Shown in pieces: positions 31,981-40,705 of a stretch of 48,737 bases of DNA. The position numbers and the translations under genes are program-made. This DNA is from Betaproteobacteria bacterium (GTDB taxonomy: Bacteria > Pseudomonadota > Gammaproteobacteria > Burkholderiales > Casimicrobiaceae), in assembly GCA_027492485.1 (NCBI GenBank), contig JAPUER010000016.1, positions 1 to 48,737 on the forward strand, given 5' to 3'. How positions within the stretch are numbered: the first letter of the stretch is position 1; every line of letters starts with the position of its first letter. The notes under the pieces were generated by a model that saw only the letters and a list, made by a program, of their open reading frames with translations, made no database searches and had not been told where the DNA came from.

Positions 31981-32592
31981 ATGTACCTGCCCAAGCACTT
32001 CGAGAGCCCCGACCGCGCGTTGACGCTGGCGGCGATGCGCGAGCACAGCTTTGCGACGCTGACCACGACCGGCGCCGATGGCGCGCCGTTGGCCACCCAT
32101 TTGCCGGTGGTGGTGAGCGACCGCGATGCCGCAGTGACGCTGCACTTCCATCTGGCGCGCGCCAATCCGCACGTGGCATTGCTGCGCGAAGGCCGTCCGT
32201 CGATGATGGCCTTTCTCGGGCCGCATGCGTACCTCTCGCCCACGGTCTACCCCGACCGGAAGCGGGTTCCGACCTGGAACTACATCGCGGTGCACGCCTA
32301 CGGAACGGTCGAGGAAATCGTCGAGCCCGCGCGCAAGGATGCCCTGCTGAAATCGCTGATCGCGCTGCACGAGCCGTCCTACGCGCAGCAGTGGATGGAT
32401 CTTGACGCGCAGTTCCAGGAGACCATGCTTGGCGCCATCGCCGCGTTTCGCATGACGGTGACGGCGCTGCAAGGCAAATTCAAGCTCAACCAGCACCGCA
32501 GGGAAGCGCATGCCGCGATGAAGGCCGGCTATGCCGCCGGCACCCCCGACGAACGGGCGCTCGGGCAGTGGATGCAGCGGCTGGGCCTGTGA
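31981..32592 (+). CDS. PaiB family FMN-binding protein
   Basis: A 203-residue protein of the PaiB (FMN-binding split-barrel) family. Motifs are the opening MYLPKHFESPDRA, FATLTTTGADGAPLATHLP, HFHLARANPHV, and the signature YLSPTVYPDRKRVPTWNYIAVHAYG. In Bacillus, PaiB is a negative regulator of sporulation and protease genes; in proteobacteria the role is unclear and a flavin-binding function is possible. Its TGA overlaps the likely GTG start of the next gene, so they are coupled. Confidence 0.92.
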   Translation: MYLPKHFESPDRALTLAAMREHSFATLTTTGADGAPLATHLPVVVSDRDAAVTLHFHLARANPHVALLREGRPSMMAFLGPHAYLSPTVYPDRKRVPTWNYIAVHAYGTVEEIVEPARKDALLKSLIALHEPSYAQQWMDLDAQFQETMLGAIAAFRMTVTALQGKFKLNQHRREAHAAMKAGYAAGTPDERALGQWMQRLGL

Positions 32593-33518
32593 CGTCGTCG
32601 CCGTTGCCGGCGGGTGCGACTGCCGAGGACCAGCGCTTCATGCGCGATGCGCTGGCGCTGGCCGACGAGGCGGCGGTGGCCGGTGAAGTGCCAATCGGCT
32701 CGGTGGTCGTTGTTGCGGGGCAAATTGTGGGACGCGGCATGAATCGCGTGATCCGCGACGGCGACACCACGGCCCATGCCGAGATCGTGGCGCTGCGCGA
32801 CGCCTTTCGCCGGATCAACAATTACCGCGCGCCGGGCGCGACCGTCTACACCACCGTCGAGCCCTGCGCGATGTGTGCCGGCGCGCTGCTGCACGCGCGC
32901 GTCGGCCGCGTGGTGTGGGGCGCGCCCGACCCGAAGTTCGGCGCCGCCGGCAGCGTGACCGATCTGTTCGCCAACGAACGCCTGAATCATCATGCGCGGC
33001 AGGTGCTCGGCGGCGTTGGCGCCGATGCCGCCGCCGCCCGGCTCAAACAGTTTTTTTCCGACAAACGCATTTCCGGCTGCCCAATGAAATCCCTGCCCGC
33101 CACCGTCAAAGTCAAAACCGCTTCCTGGCCGGACGACGCGGCGACGCTGAAGGCGATCCGCTTCGAGGTCTTCGTGACCGAGCAGGGCGTCCCGGCGGAG
33201 TCCGAAATCGACGACAACGATCCGCGGTCGTTGCATGCCATCGCGTGGTCGGACGGCCAGGCCGCCGCCTGTGGTCGTTTGCTGCCGGACGGCCACATCG
33301 GGCGCATGGCGGTGCGCCAGCCGTTTCGCGGGCAGGGCGTCGGCGCGCTGGTGCTCGAACACTTGATCGGGCGCGCACGTCAACGCGGCGACCGCGAGGT
33401 CGTTCTTTCCGCGCAGACCCACGCCGTCGGCTTCTACGAAAAATTCGGATTTATCGCAGAGGGCAGCGAGTACCTGGACTGCGATATTCCCCATCTCGAT
33501 ATGCGAAAGGTGTTGTGA
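32589..33518 (+). CDS. tadA: tRNA adenosine(34) deaminase TadA fused to a GNAT acetyltransferase
   Basis: One 309-residue reading frame holds two enzymes. The N-terminal part (about 1-160) is TadA, which converts A34 to inosine in tRNA-Arg(ACG). It has the HAE zinc/proton-relay motif (TTAHAEIVALRDA) and PCAMCAG. The C-terminal part (from about 166, MKSLPATVKVKTASWPDD) is a GNAT domain of the ElaA/YjcF type, with IGRMAVRQPFRGQGVGALV as the acetyl-CoA loop and GFYEKFGF near the end. No stop or ribosome-binding site separates them. GTG 32589 overlaps the paiB stop; ATG 32568 is an alternative start. Confidence 0.88.
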   Translation: MTSSPLPAGATAEDQRFMRDALALADEAAVAGEVPIGSVVVVAGQIVGRGMNRVIRDGDTTAHAEIVALRDAFRRINNYRAPGATVYTTVEPCAMCAGALLHARVGRVVWGAPDPKFGAAGSVTDLFANERLNHHARQVLGGVGADAAAARLKQFFSDKRISGCPMKSLPATVKVKTASWPDDAATLKAIRFEVFVTEQGVPAESEIDDNDPRSLHAIAWSDGQAAACGRLLPDGHIGRMAVRQPFRGQGVGALVLEHLIGRARQRGDREVVLSAQTHAVGFYEKFGFIAEGSEYLDCDIPHLDMRKVL

Positions 33519-33521
33519 CTC

Positions 33522-34034
33522 ATGAACCTGACTGCCGGTGCCATCAAACGGGGAATCGCTGTGAGCCTTTTGTCGAGTCTGCTGGTATTGGTCGGCTGCG
33601 ATCGCGTCGCGACGGGCGAATTGCAACCGGGGCAATCGACGGTCGCCGACATGAAGCAGAAGATGGGCGAGCCGGCCAACGTCTATCGCGAAGGCGACCG
33701 CGAGGTCTGGGAATATCCGCTTGGCCCCGAAGGCGTGCGCACCTACATGATGACGGTGAACGCGCAGGGCACGCTGGAGAAGATCGAGCAGGTGCTGACC
33801 GAGGCAAATTTCAAACGCATCCAGCCCGGCATGACGATCACCGAAGTGCGTCGCATCCTCGGCCGCAACAGCAAGGAGCAGCGCTTCGGCATGACGCCGA
33901 CGGAGCTGACGCACAAGTACAAGTTCAACAACGGCAGCGAAGACCTCTACTTCGACGTCACCTACGCCGCCGATGGCCGGGTCAAGGAAACCGGCTACGA
34001 CCAGTTCAGCCTGCAGAAGGGCTCGGCACGGTAA
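33522..34034 (+). CDS. BamE/SmpA-type outer-membrane lipoprotein with two repeats
   Basis: A 170-residue lipoprotein. The signal peptide ends in LLVLVGC (Cys at about residue 26). Two SmpA/OmlA-like units follow, LQPGQSTVADMKQKMGEP (about 35-52) and IQPGMTITEVRRILGR (about 101-116); E. coli BamE (113 residues) has only one. Each unit is the helix-pair opening of a BLIP-like fold. It starts 3 bp after the TadA-GNAT stop. A role in outer-membrane protein assembly is likely but inferred, since the duplicated form could have another job. Confidence 0.82.
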   Translation: MNLTAGAIKRGIAVSLLSSLLVLVGCDRVATGELQPGQSTVADMKQKMGEPANVYREGDREVWEYPLGPEGVRTYMMTVNAQGTLEKIEQVLTEANFKRIQPGMTITEVRRILGRNSKEQRFGMTPTELTHKYKFNNGSEDLYFDVTYAADGRVKETGYDQFSLQKGSAR

Positions 34035-34056
34035 GCGATCGTGCTGTTGGCGATAC

Positions 34057-34171
34057 AGCTTTTCGTTGAAAACGGCGATTCCATCGGCGCTTTGGCCGAA
34101 AAAGTAGTCTGGTCGACTATTGCCTTTTTGGCGTCATAACCCTTGCGGAATATGCGTTCCCTTGAAAAGTT
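34057..34171. repeat. GTCGAC-centred dyad repeat, copy 6
   Basis: AGCTTTT at 34057-34063, GTCGAC at 34112-34117 and AAAAGTT at 34165-34171, with 48 and 47 nt between core and ends. GAAA and the A-tract fall at the shared positions, and the upstream flank GATAC matches copy 4. It lies between convergent genes. Confidence 0.75.
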
Positions 34172-34201
34172 GAAGGGTTCGGATCGATCTTGGCGGTGAT
34201 C

Positions 34202-35017
34202 CTAATCTGCGCAGGGTAAGGACCGGCGCATGTCGGCGAGCCGCTGCCGCAGCCCCGCCCGTGCCTGCCTGGCGCCGGGCTCGGGGACCACGCCTTTCAT
34301 CGCCGCCGCCAGCGCTGCTTCGATGCGATCGTCCGATCGATGGTCGCGTATCCGGCTGGCGATCGCGCGGGCCTCCTCGTCGCGCCGGCCCAGCACCAGC
34401 AAAGCCACCAGCGTGGCGCTTTGTTCGCGGAAGCTCTTCTCGGCATAGGACAGCAAATGATCGTCGGCGACGTGGCCACCGCGCGCAAGTTCGCGCTGCA
34501 GATCGTCGACCTGGATCAAGTGGTCGAGATCGGTCTCCGGCCGTAGGTAGGGCAGGACGCGGTCATACAGCCGCAACCGCAGCAGCGTCGCCCGGCAGAA
34601 AATGAACGCAGTCCGGCGCACGAGATCCGGTTGCTCACGCTCAATACGGTCGAATACTTCCATGGTGTTTTCGTCGTCGCCCAGCGTTTCGTTGATGGCG
34701 ACGAGGTCATGCATCGCGTGGCTGCCGAAGCGTTCGGTAGTGGGCTCGGCGGCGGCGTCGTCGCGCATCGCAAGCAGCCTGGCGAGGGCGGGTGGATACT
34801 GCTCGGCAAGGTCCGCCCAGTCACTGAGCGCATAGGAGAGCCGAACCCCCGCAAACGACCGCTGATGCAGCAGCGCGTTCTCGTGAAACCACACCTGCAT
34901 CGCCAGCGCGTCGGCGTAACGGCCGGCGACGAACGCTGCACGCGCGTCCTTGAGAATTGCGTCGGGGTCGGGATTGCTGCCGGCGGCCCATGTCGATGTC
35001 ATGCGCATAGTATGCAT
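34202..35017 (-). CDS. tetratricopeptide-like helical protein, unknown function
   Basis: A 271-residue, soluble, mainly helical protein. It has TPR-like helix pairs, for example ILKDARAAFVAGRYADALAM near the N-terminus, then repeated Leu/Ala/Tyr-rich amphipathic helices. The C-terminus is Arg/Ala-rich. No signal peptide or catalytic motif is visible and I do not recognise a named family. The start is uncertain: ATG 35017 is used, ATG 35002 gives MTSTWAAGSN, and the frame opens with TTG at 35038. Directly upstream on the same strand is a DUF2269 gene remnant. Confidence 0.72.
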   Translation of the reverse strand: MHTMRMTSTWAAGSNPDPDAILKDARAAFVAGRYADALAMQVWFHENALLHQRSFAGVRLSYALSDWADLAEQYPPALARLLAMRDDAAAEPTTERFGSHAMHDLVAINETLGDDENTMEVFDRIEREQPDLVRRTAFIFCRATLLRLRLYDRVLPYLRPETDLDHLIQVDDLQRELARGGHVADDHLLSYAEKSFREQSATLVALLVLGRRDEEARAIASRIRDHRSDDRIEAALAAAMKGVVPEPGARQARAGLRQRLADMRRSLPCAD

Positions 35018-35027
35018 CGCTCGTTGG

Positions 35028-35216
35028 TCACCACGCAATCGCCGGCCACCTGAGCATCAGCCAGACGATGGCCAGCACCGCCGCGAACGCCGGGGCGCCG
35101 CAAGCGAGCCAGATGCGGAACAGGCGTTCGTACTGCGGCGGCAGCGCCGCGTAGCACGGCCGGCACGAAGATGGTTTACCGGGATGCTCATGGTTTGACT
35201 TCTCTAGCGGGCGTGG
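35028..35216 (-). pseudogene. remnant of a DUF2269-type integral membrane protein gene
   Basis: In one minus-strand frame about 60 codons are open before a TGA at 35028-35030, with no usable start codon and a TAG at the upstream edge. The translation contains LPPQYERLFRIWLACGAPAF and then AAVLAIVWLMLRWP, which reads like the last membrane helix and C-terminal end of DUF2269 proteins. The rest of the gene is missing; the following 160 bp to the peroxiredoxin stop hold nothing recognisable. It looks like a deletion relic. Confidence 0.6.
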
Positions 35217-35380
35217 CTAAAGTGGCATCTTGATCGCCTGACAACTGGGAAAACCTTGCTCTTTACGGAGCTAAATTCGCCGGTCCAGTTTGGTGCCCAC
35301 CGCTCGCGGCGGCCACTGTTACGCGTAGGCAAGGCGTTGCGCCTGGCGATCATCCCAGCACTCTCACCAGCGCGCCTCAG

Positions 35381-35869
35381 TCAGTCAGCCGTCGCCAGGC
35401 CTTTCACAAAGTCCAGCACTTCCTGTGCGTGCCCGGCCACTTTGACGCCGCGCCATTCGCGCGCCAGCTTGCCGTCGGCGCCGATGACGAAGGTGCTGCG
35501 CACCACGCCGCGCACCTGCTTGCCGTACATGTTCTTCATGTGGATCACGTCGAACTGCGCGCAGAGCTTTTCCTCGCTGTCCGAGATCAACGGAAACGGG
35601 AAGCTCTGTTTTGCGCAAAAGTTGTCGTGCGACTTGACGCTGTCGCGCGACACGCCCGCCACCACGGCATTGACCGCAAGGAATTCTGGGTAAAGCGCTG
35701 CGAAATCAAGCCCTTCCGTGGTGCAGCCTGGCGTGCTGTCTTTTGGGTAGAAATACAGCACGACAACGCGGCCACGATAGGCGGAAAGCGCAAATTGCCC
35801 GCCACCGGAGGTCGGCAGCGCGATGTCGGAAAGTGCGGCGTTGGTATTCACTCGCCAAGTTTGCCACAT
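35381..35869 (-). CDS. bcp: thioredoxin-dependent peroxiredoxin, PrxQ/BCP type
   Basis: A 162-residue peroxiredoxin that reduces hydrogen and organic peroxides using thioredoxin. The peroxidatic cysteine is C49 in YPKDSTPGCTTEG. There is no cysteine five residues on, the usual BCP resolving position. C85, in HDNFCAKQSFPFPLISD, lies 36 residues away, the spacing of the PrxQ subtype whose resolving Cys is in helix 3. GTG 35851 (VNTNAALSD) is an alternative start. It is a single gene, divergent from the secreted metzincin-like gene. Confidence 0.92.
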   Translation of the reverse strand: MWQTWRVNTNAALSDIALPTSGGGQFALSAYRGRVVVLYFYPKDSTPGCTTEGLDFAALYPEFLAVNAVVAGVSRDSVKSHDNFCAKQSFPFPLISDSEEKLCAQFDVIHMKNMYGKQVRGVVRSTFVIGADGKLAREWRGVKVAGHAQEVLDFVKGLATAD

Positions 35870-35981
35870 GAATGGGTAGGGCTGCAGACTCGTAATTCCT
35901 GCCGCCGCGCTCTACACTGCGCCTGCGGTGAATCGGCTCAGACTATTCTTTGGTTGGCGTCGGGCGCTGCGAGGGGGTTGT

Positions 35982-38594
35982 ATGAACAAGAACAGAAGAT
36001 ACTGGCCAAGGCGCCTCCGCGGCGGCGTTACCGTGCTGGGGCTGTCGTTGACCTTGCTGTCGACCGGGGCGATGGCCTACAGCGCCAAGCCGGTGTCTCT
36101 GGAGGCGTTAACAGCTATGTCTCAGTGTCTGGTCGAAGGTCGTGTTGCAGAGGCTGTTGCCACGCCGGTCGGTGTGGGCATCGCGACCTCCTACCTGCTT
36201 CGCAACGCGTCGGTATATGGCGACTGTGGCGGGCTGAGCGATGTGGCCCGATTTGATATGGCCGGCGGCGTTCTGCCGTCCGGCGAGTCGATCACGATCG
36301 CCGGGATACGTGCTCCTGCCGTGGGTGAGCAGATCGTGGTGTTGCTGGCAGCATCAGGCGCCTGGTCGGACGGGCAGGTGCGCTGGCTGCCCGTGGAGGG
36401 GCCGCAAGGCGTATTTCGTGTCGAACCATCCGCTGCCACCAGCGGCGTGACGGAGGCCGTGCGAATCGTTGACGCGTCGGGGATGAGTGTCGGGCGGGTC
36501 GCGGATGCGGCGCTCTCTGGTGCAGGCGCGTTCGGCAAACGCTCGGTGAGCGCGGTCGAGCGAAAAATTCGCCTCGCCGAATCAACGCAGGCAACCACCT
36601 GGCGATTCACGGAGGACGTGCCGCTCCGTGAGTTCATCGGCGCCCTGGCGTTGGCGACGACTGCGACGACCGGAGCCTCGCGCGCCGCGGCCTTTGACGC
36701 CGTCGCGGCCGATGGGCGGCGGCCTGCCGACGCGTCGGCGTGGCCTGCTGGACAGCCCGAGGTCGTCGAGCGGCAAACGCAGGTACGCGCCATCGATTGC
36801 GCAACCCATCCCGATACGTCTCAAGGCAACGCGCAGGCTGCAAGGACGCCGTGCGCGGGCACCGTCCGACTGTCCTCGGCTGTGCCAGCAGCGACGGGCG
36901 ATGGCCTCAAGTACAACTTGCTGGACAACGGCGACCAGCTCTGGAACCCCTATCCGGCAAGTTTTGGCAGTCTCTACCAGCTGGATACCGCACTGATGGC
37001 GGAGTGGAACAAGTACGCCGATCACTTTCGTTATGGCGCACCCACCGGGAGCTGGGGACGCAACAGCCGCAACGACATGGGCGGATTCCCGACGACCGCG
37101 CAGTTGGTCGGCATGTATGGCGATGGCGCGGCCTGGGGCGCAAGCACGCTCGGAGTCACCATCAATCACACCTTCTGCGCGGAGGAGACGACCGAGTATT
37201 TTCTCGGTATCCCGATCCGCACCTATTGCTCCCGTTACAGTCACGAATCGGATGTGTTCCTGAACCCCGACAAGTCCTTCACCTTGTCGGACTACGACGT
37301 TCGCTACGGCCTCGTCAGCTCGTCGACGCAGTCGGTCCGCGAAGTGCTTTTGCATGAGCTTGGCCATGCCTTTGGTCTTGATCACTCCAACGAGCCCGCC
37401 TTGATGCAGCCTTACGTTCGCCAAAAAGGCTGGCTGGCGTGGCCGGACGATGTGGCCGGCGCTCGCGCGAAGTGGCCGGGGCAGGCGCGATATGCGAAAA
37501 ACGTAAGCATTCGCGCCGTTCAGCTCTATACGCCGGCGCAGAATGGCGGTTCGCTCTGGGGTATCAACGACGCGTATCCCTACCGCACGGGGCAAAGCAT
37601 TCGCCTGCCCAGCTACGTGCTAAACAACTTCAACAATGCTGCGGAAAGCAATTTTCCGGTCGAGTGGTATCTCACCGAAGCGCCCGGAACCTTTTCTGGC
37701 GCTTATCACTACCTTGGGACGGTGAATCACGCGGTGGTGAGTCCGGGAGTCAACCAGGTCGCGCCGGGCCAGTTGTTGCCATTGCCAACTGGCGTGACCG
37801 GCACGTGGTTCGTGACGGCCTACTTGCGCTACGCGGGGGAGTCGGCGGGCATTATCGAGGGCTATCCGGATTCCGTGACGCTGGTCTACATCGATGACCA
37901 TGGCGATTCAGCATCCGCCGCGACCACATTGGCGTCAAATAGCGCGGTGATCGGCGTGATCGGAATCGTTGGCGACGCGGACTGGTTCCGCGTGACAACC
38001 TCCGCAAGCGGGACGCTGACGCTGCAAAGTACCGGCAGCACCGACGTGGCGGGTACGTTGTACGCCAGCGATGGCACGTCGATCATTGCCTACAACGATG
38101 ATGATCCGCCTCCCAACTTTCGCGTCAGCAAGTTGCTGGCGGCCGGAACGTACTACCTGAAAGTCGAGCACTACGCCAATAGTGCTGTCGGCGCCTACGG
38201 GGTGACGTCGCAGTTTGCGCCGCTCGGATGTTCGCTCAGCCTGTCGACATCGTCCACGACAGTGACGGCGACGGACACCGGTAGAAACATCGTCCGCCTG
38301 ATGCAAGGGAGTACGCCGGCCAATGTGGGGCTCACTGGCGACGACGCGAACCGCGCGACCCTGCTTGTCGCTGACCGGGTCTGGGACCTTGATGGCGACG
38401 GCCTCGTGACGCCAGAGCGGGATGGCGTGATTTTGTTGCGGGCATTGCTTGGCCTGAAAGGTTCCGCGGTCACCCAGGGGCTGGCGCAAGGCGGCGCGAC
38501 ACGGACGAGCTGGACCGCGTCGATCTCGCCAACGTCAAGCAATTCAATTCAGCTATATCTGAACAACGTCTGCGGTGGTGCGTTTGCCCCGTAG
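35982..38594 (+). CDS. secreted metzincin-like metalloprotease with PPC and dockerin-like C-terminal domains
   Basis: An 870-residue protein starting at MNKNRRYWPRRL, preceded by GAGGGGG. A signal peptide ends in TGAMAYSA. After an N-terminal domain of unknown type (about 40-250) comes a metallopeptidase region with HELGHAFGLDH (H458, E459, H462, H468) and a Met-turn M475, the matrixin/metzincin pattern. A PPC-like beta domain follows (about 646-745, containing DADWFRV). The last about 110 residues hold one EF-hand/dockerin-type loop, DLDGDGLVTPERDG (802-815). It is probably exported and calcium-binding. Its base composition looks lower in GC than the flanking genes. Confidence 0.82.
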   Translation: MNKNRRYWPRRLRGGVTVLGLSLTLLSTGAMAYSAKPVSLEALTAMSQCLVEGRVAEAVATPVGVGIATSYLLRNASVYGDCGGLSDVARFDMAGGVLPSGESITIAGIRAPAVGEQIVVLLAASGAWSDGQVRWLPVEGPQGVFRVEPSAATSGVTEAVRIVDASGMSVGRVADAALSGAGAFGKRSVSAVERKIRLAESTQATTWRFTEDVPLREFIGALALATTATTGASRAAAFDAVAADGRRPADASAWPAGQPEVVERQTQVRAIDCATHPDTSQGNAQAARTPCAGTVRLSSAVPAATGDGLKYNLLDNGDQLWNPYPASFGSLYQLDTALMAEWNKYADHFRYGAPTGSWGRNSRNDMGGFPTTAQLVGMYGDGAAWGASTLGVTINHTFCAEETTEYFLGIPIRTYCSRYSHESDVFLNPDKSFTLSDYDVRYGLVSSSTQSVREVLLHELGHAFGLDHSNEPALMQPYVRQKGWLAWPDDVAGARAKWPGQARYAKNVSIRAVQLYTPAQNGGSLWGINDAYPYRTGQSIRLPSYVLNNFNNAAESNFPVEWYLTEAPGTFSGAYHYLGTVNHAVVSPGVNQVAPGQLLPLPTGVTGTWFVTAYLRYAGESAGIIEGYPDSVTLVYIDDHGDSASAATTLASNSAVIGVIGIVGDADWFRVTTSASGTLTLQSTGSTDVAGTLYASDGTSIIAYNDDDPPPNFRVSKLLAAGTYYLKVEHYANSAVGAYGVTSQFAPLGCSLSLSTSSTTVTATDTGRNIVRLMQGSTPANVGLTGDDANRATLLVADRVWDLDGDGLVTPERDGVILLRALLGLKGSAVTQGLAQGGATRTSWTASISPTSSNSIQLYLNNVCGGAFAP

Positions 38595-38644
38595 ATCGCC
38601 GTCCCGACCTATTGCAACCGGGCACGGCCGAATGCAGTGTTGCT

Positions 38645-39622
38645 TCAGTTGCGCGATACGGTTGCGCCGGTCGCAGCATCAGTTCTGAACTGCGCTTGCG
38701 AGAGATAGCGCTGCCCCTGCTGCATGAGCTCGCCTGACCGCCCCGCAAGCGCACCCCAGTACACCTCGCAGAACGGCAACGATTGCAGGTTCAGGCCCGA
38801 AAAGTAGTCCCCAGTGCTGCACAAGGTGTAACCCTGATCGCGCCACCCGGAAATCAGGCGTTCCATCACGGGCAGCAACGCCATGCCTTCGAGTTCTGCG
38901 TGCAGGGTGAATACGTGATCACGCGGCGCCACGGTGTACTGCAGCAAACGCTGATGAACATTGTCTGCCGTGCAGTCGTCGATCCCGATAAGTTCGTCAA
39001 GCGTGGGCAGTGTGGTCGGCACCTGAGGAACCGGCATCGCCTCGCCGCGGACCAGCGGCCAGAACGGACCGATATCGCCCGTGCGAGCGGCGTCGACCCG
39101 CGCATCGCTGGCGTAGTGATAGCCGAGCGTGCCCTGCGCGCGCAGCGCGTCGCGGCTCATCTGCCAGCCGGCGGCGCCGCAGGTTTGCGCCGCTGCGCCG
39201 AACACCTCGGCGAAGCGGTCGTGCGCCCGCTGCATCTGCGTGCGCGCCCAGGCGTCCGGTTTGTCCATGACCCCATCCTGCCAGCCCACATGGTCCCAGC
39301 AGTGAATGCCGCATTCGAAGCCGGCGTCGCGCGTGGCGCGCATGACGTCGGCGCCGCGGCGGCCGATGTCCGGTCCCGGCAGCAGGGTGCCGTAAAGCAG
39401 GGTCTTCAGACCGTAGTTGCTGCGCACCGAAGTGCGCCGCACCTTGGCCAGAAAGCCGGGACGAAAAATCCGCTTCAGCGCGCGGCCGGTGTGATCCGGT
39501 CCCATCGAGAACAGGAAGGTGGCGCCGACGTTTTCGCGGCGGAACAGCTCGACCAGTCGCGGCGTGCCTTGCAGCGTGCCGCGCAAGGTGTCGACGTCGA
39601 CCTTGAGACAGAGACGCGCCAT
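38645..39622 (-). CDS. arnD: 4-deoxy-4-formamido-L-arabinose-phosphoundecaprenol deformylase ArnD
   Basis: A 325-residue polysaccharide-deacetylase-fold enzyme. It removes the formyl group from undecaprenyl-phosphate-L-Ara4FN, making that step irreversible. It opens with LCLKVDVDTLRGT, the ArnD form of the metal-binding Asp region. It also has VGATFLFSMGPDHTGRALKR, GIHCWDHVGWQD and the late FTLHAELEG motif. It is the last gene of the arn operon. Its start overlaps the dehydrogenase stop by one base. Confidence 0.93.
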   Translation of the reverse strand: MARLCLKVDVDTLRGTLQGTPRLVELFRRENVGATFLFSMGPDHTGRALKRIFRPGFLAKVRRTSVRSNYGLKTLLYGTLLPGPDIGRRGADVMRATRDAGFECGIHCWDHVGWQDGVMDKPDAWARTQMQRAHDRFAEVFGAAAQTCGAAGWQMSRDALRAQGTLGYHYASDARVDAARTGDIGPFWPLVRGEAMPVPQVPTTLPTLDELIGIDDCTADNVHQRLLQYTVAPRDHVFTLHAELEGMALLPVMERLISGWRDQGYTLCSTGDYFSGLNLQSLPFCEVYWGALAGRSGELMQQGQRYLSQAQFRTDAATGATVSRN

Positions 39623-40665
39623 CAGGACTGCGCGGCGAGCATCGCGCGCGCCTCAGGCCGGCTGGCGTCGAGGATTTTGCGCAAACTTTGCGCCAGGGTC
39701 ACGCGTGGCAACCACTCCAGGTCATCGACCGTGTTGCTGATCTTCGGCGTGCGATTTTGCACGTCCTGATAGCCCGCACCGTAATAGGCGTCGGAGGATG
39801 TTTCGATGATCGTGGATTGCGCGGCACCCGCCCGATACTCCGCGTACTCAGGCGCCAGCTGCAACAACGTGTCGGCGAGATCGCGGATGGAGTGATTGTT
39901 GGCCGGGTTGCCGATGTTGTAGATCTTGCCGCTCGCGATATTGCCGGGATTGCGCAGAATGGTCATCAACGCTGCGATGGCGTCGTCGATGTCGGTGAAG
40001 CTACGCCGCGCGTGGCCACCGTCGACGAGTTGAATCGGTTCACCGCGAATGATGTGGCCCAAAAACTGCGTGATCACGCGTGCGCCGCCCGGTCCGGCGG
40101 CGGCAAGCGAATCGAGTCCCGCACCAATCCAGTTGAACGGCCGGAACAGGGTGTAGTCCAGCTCGCCCTTGATGCCGTAGGCGTGAATGATGCGATCCAT
40201 GAGCTGTTTCGAGGTCGAATAGATCCAGCGCGGCTTGTTGATCGGCCCGACCACGAAGTTCGATTGTTCCGGGTCGAATTCCGCGTCCGGGCACATGCCG
40301 TAAACCTCGGAGGTCGACGGAAAGATCAGCCGCTTCTTGTGCTTCACGCACATGCGCACGATCGGCAGGTTGGCTTCGAAATCGAGCTCGAACACGCGCA
40401 ATGGATCGCGCACATAGGTCGCCGGCGTAGCAATCGCCACCAGCGGCAGGATCACATCGCAGGCGGCAACCTGCCGGTCGATCCACTCGGTGCTCGCGAG
40501 CATGTCGCGCTCGTGGAAGTCGAAGCGCGGATGATCGAGCAGCGGCTTCAGGCGATGGCTGCCGAGGTCCATGCCGACGATCTGCCAGTCGGTATTGGCG
40601 AGGATGGCGCGACTCAGGTGGTGGCCGATGAAGCCGTTGGCGCCGAGGATCAGTATTTTTTTCAT
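39622..40665 (-). CDS. arnA: UDP-glucuronate 4-keto decarboxylase (ArnA C-terminal half as a separate protein)
   Basis: A 347-residue SDR that oxidatively decarboxylates UDP-glucuronate to UDP-L-Ara4O, the first committed step of L-Ara4N synthesis. The NAD-binding motif GANGFIGHH is at residues 8-16. The catalytic residues are seen in STSEVYG (Ser, Glu) and YSTSKQ (Tyr, Lys), and the decarboxylating Arg lies in HARRSFTDIDD. In E. coli this domain is the C-terminal half of ArnA; here it is its own gene directly behind the formyltransferase gene. Confidence 0.93.
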   Translation of the reverse strand: MKKILILGANGFIGHHLSRAILANTDWQIVGMDLGSHRLKPLLDHPRFDFHERDMLASTEWIDRQVAACDVILPLVAIATPATYVRDPLRVFELDFEANLPIVRMCVKHKKRLIFPSTSEVYGMCPDAEFDPEQSNFVVGPINKPRWIYSTSKQLMDRIIHAYGIKGELDYTLFRPFNWIGAGLDSLAAAGPGGARVITQFLGHIIRGEPIQLVDGGHARRSFTDIDDAIAALMTILRNPGNIASGKIYNIGNPANNHSIRDLADTLLQLAPEYAEYRAGAAQSTIIETSSDAYYGAGYQDVQNRTPKISNTVDDLEWLPRVTLAQSLRKILDASRPEARAMLAAQS

Positions 40666-40705
40666 GGTGTTTTCTGGCCGGTCCGCCGGTGCGGACGGCG
40701 GATTG

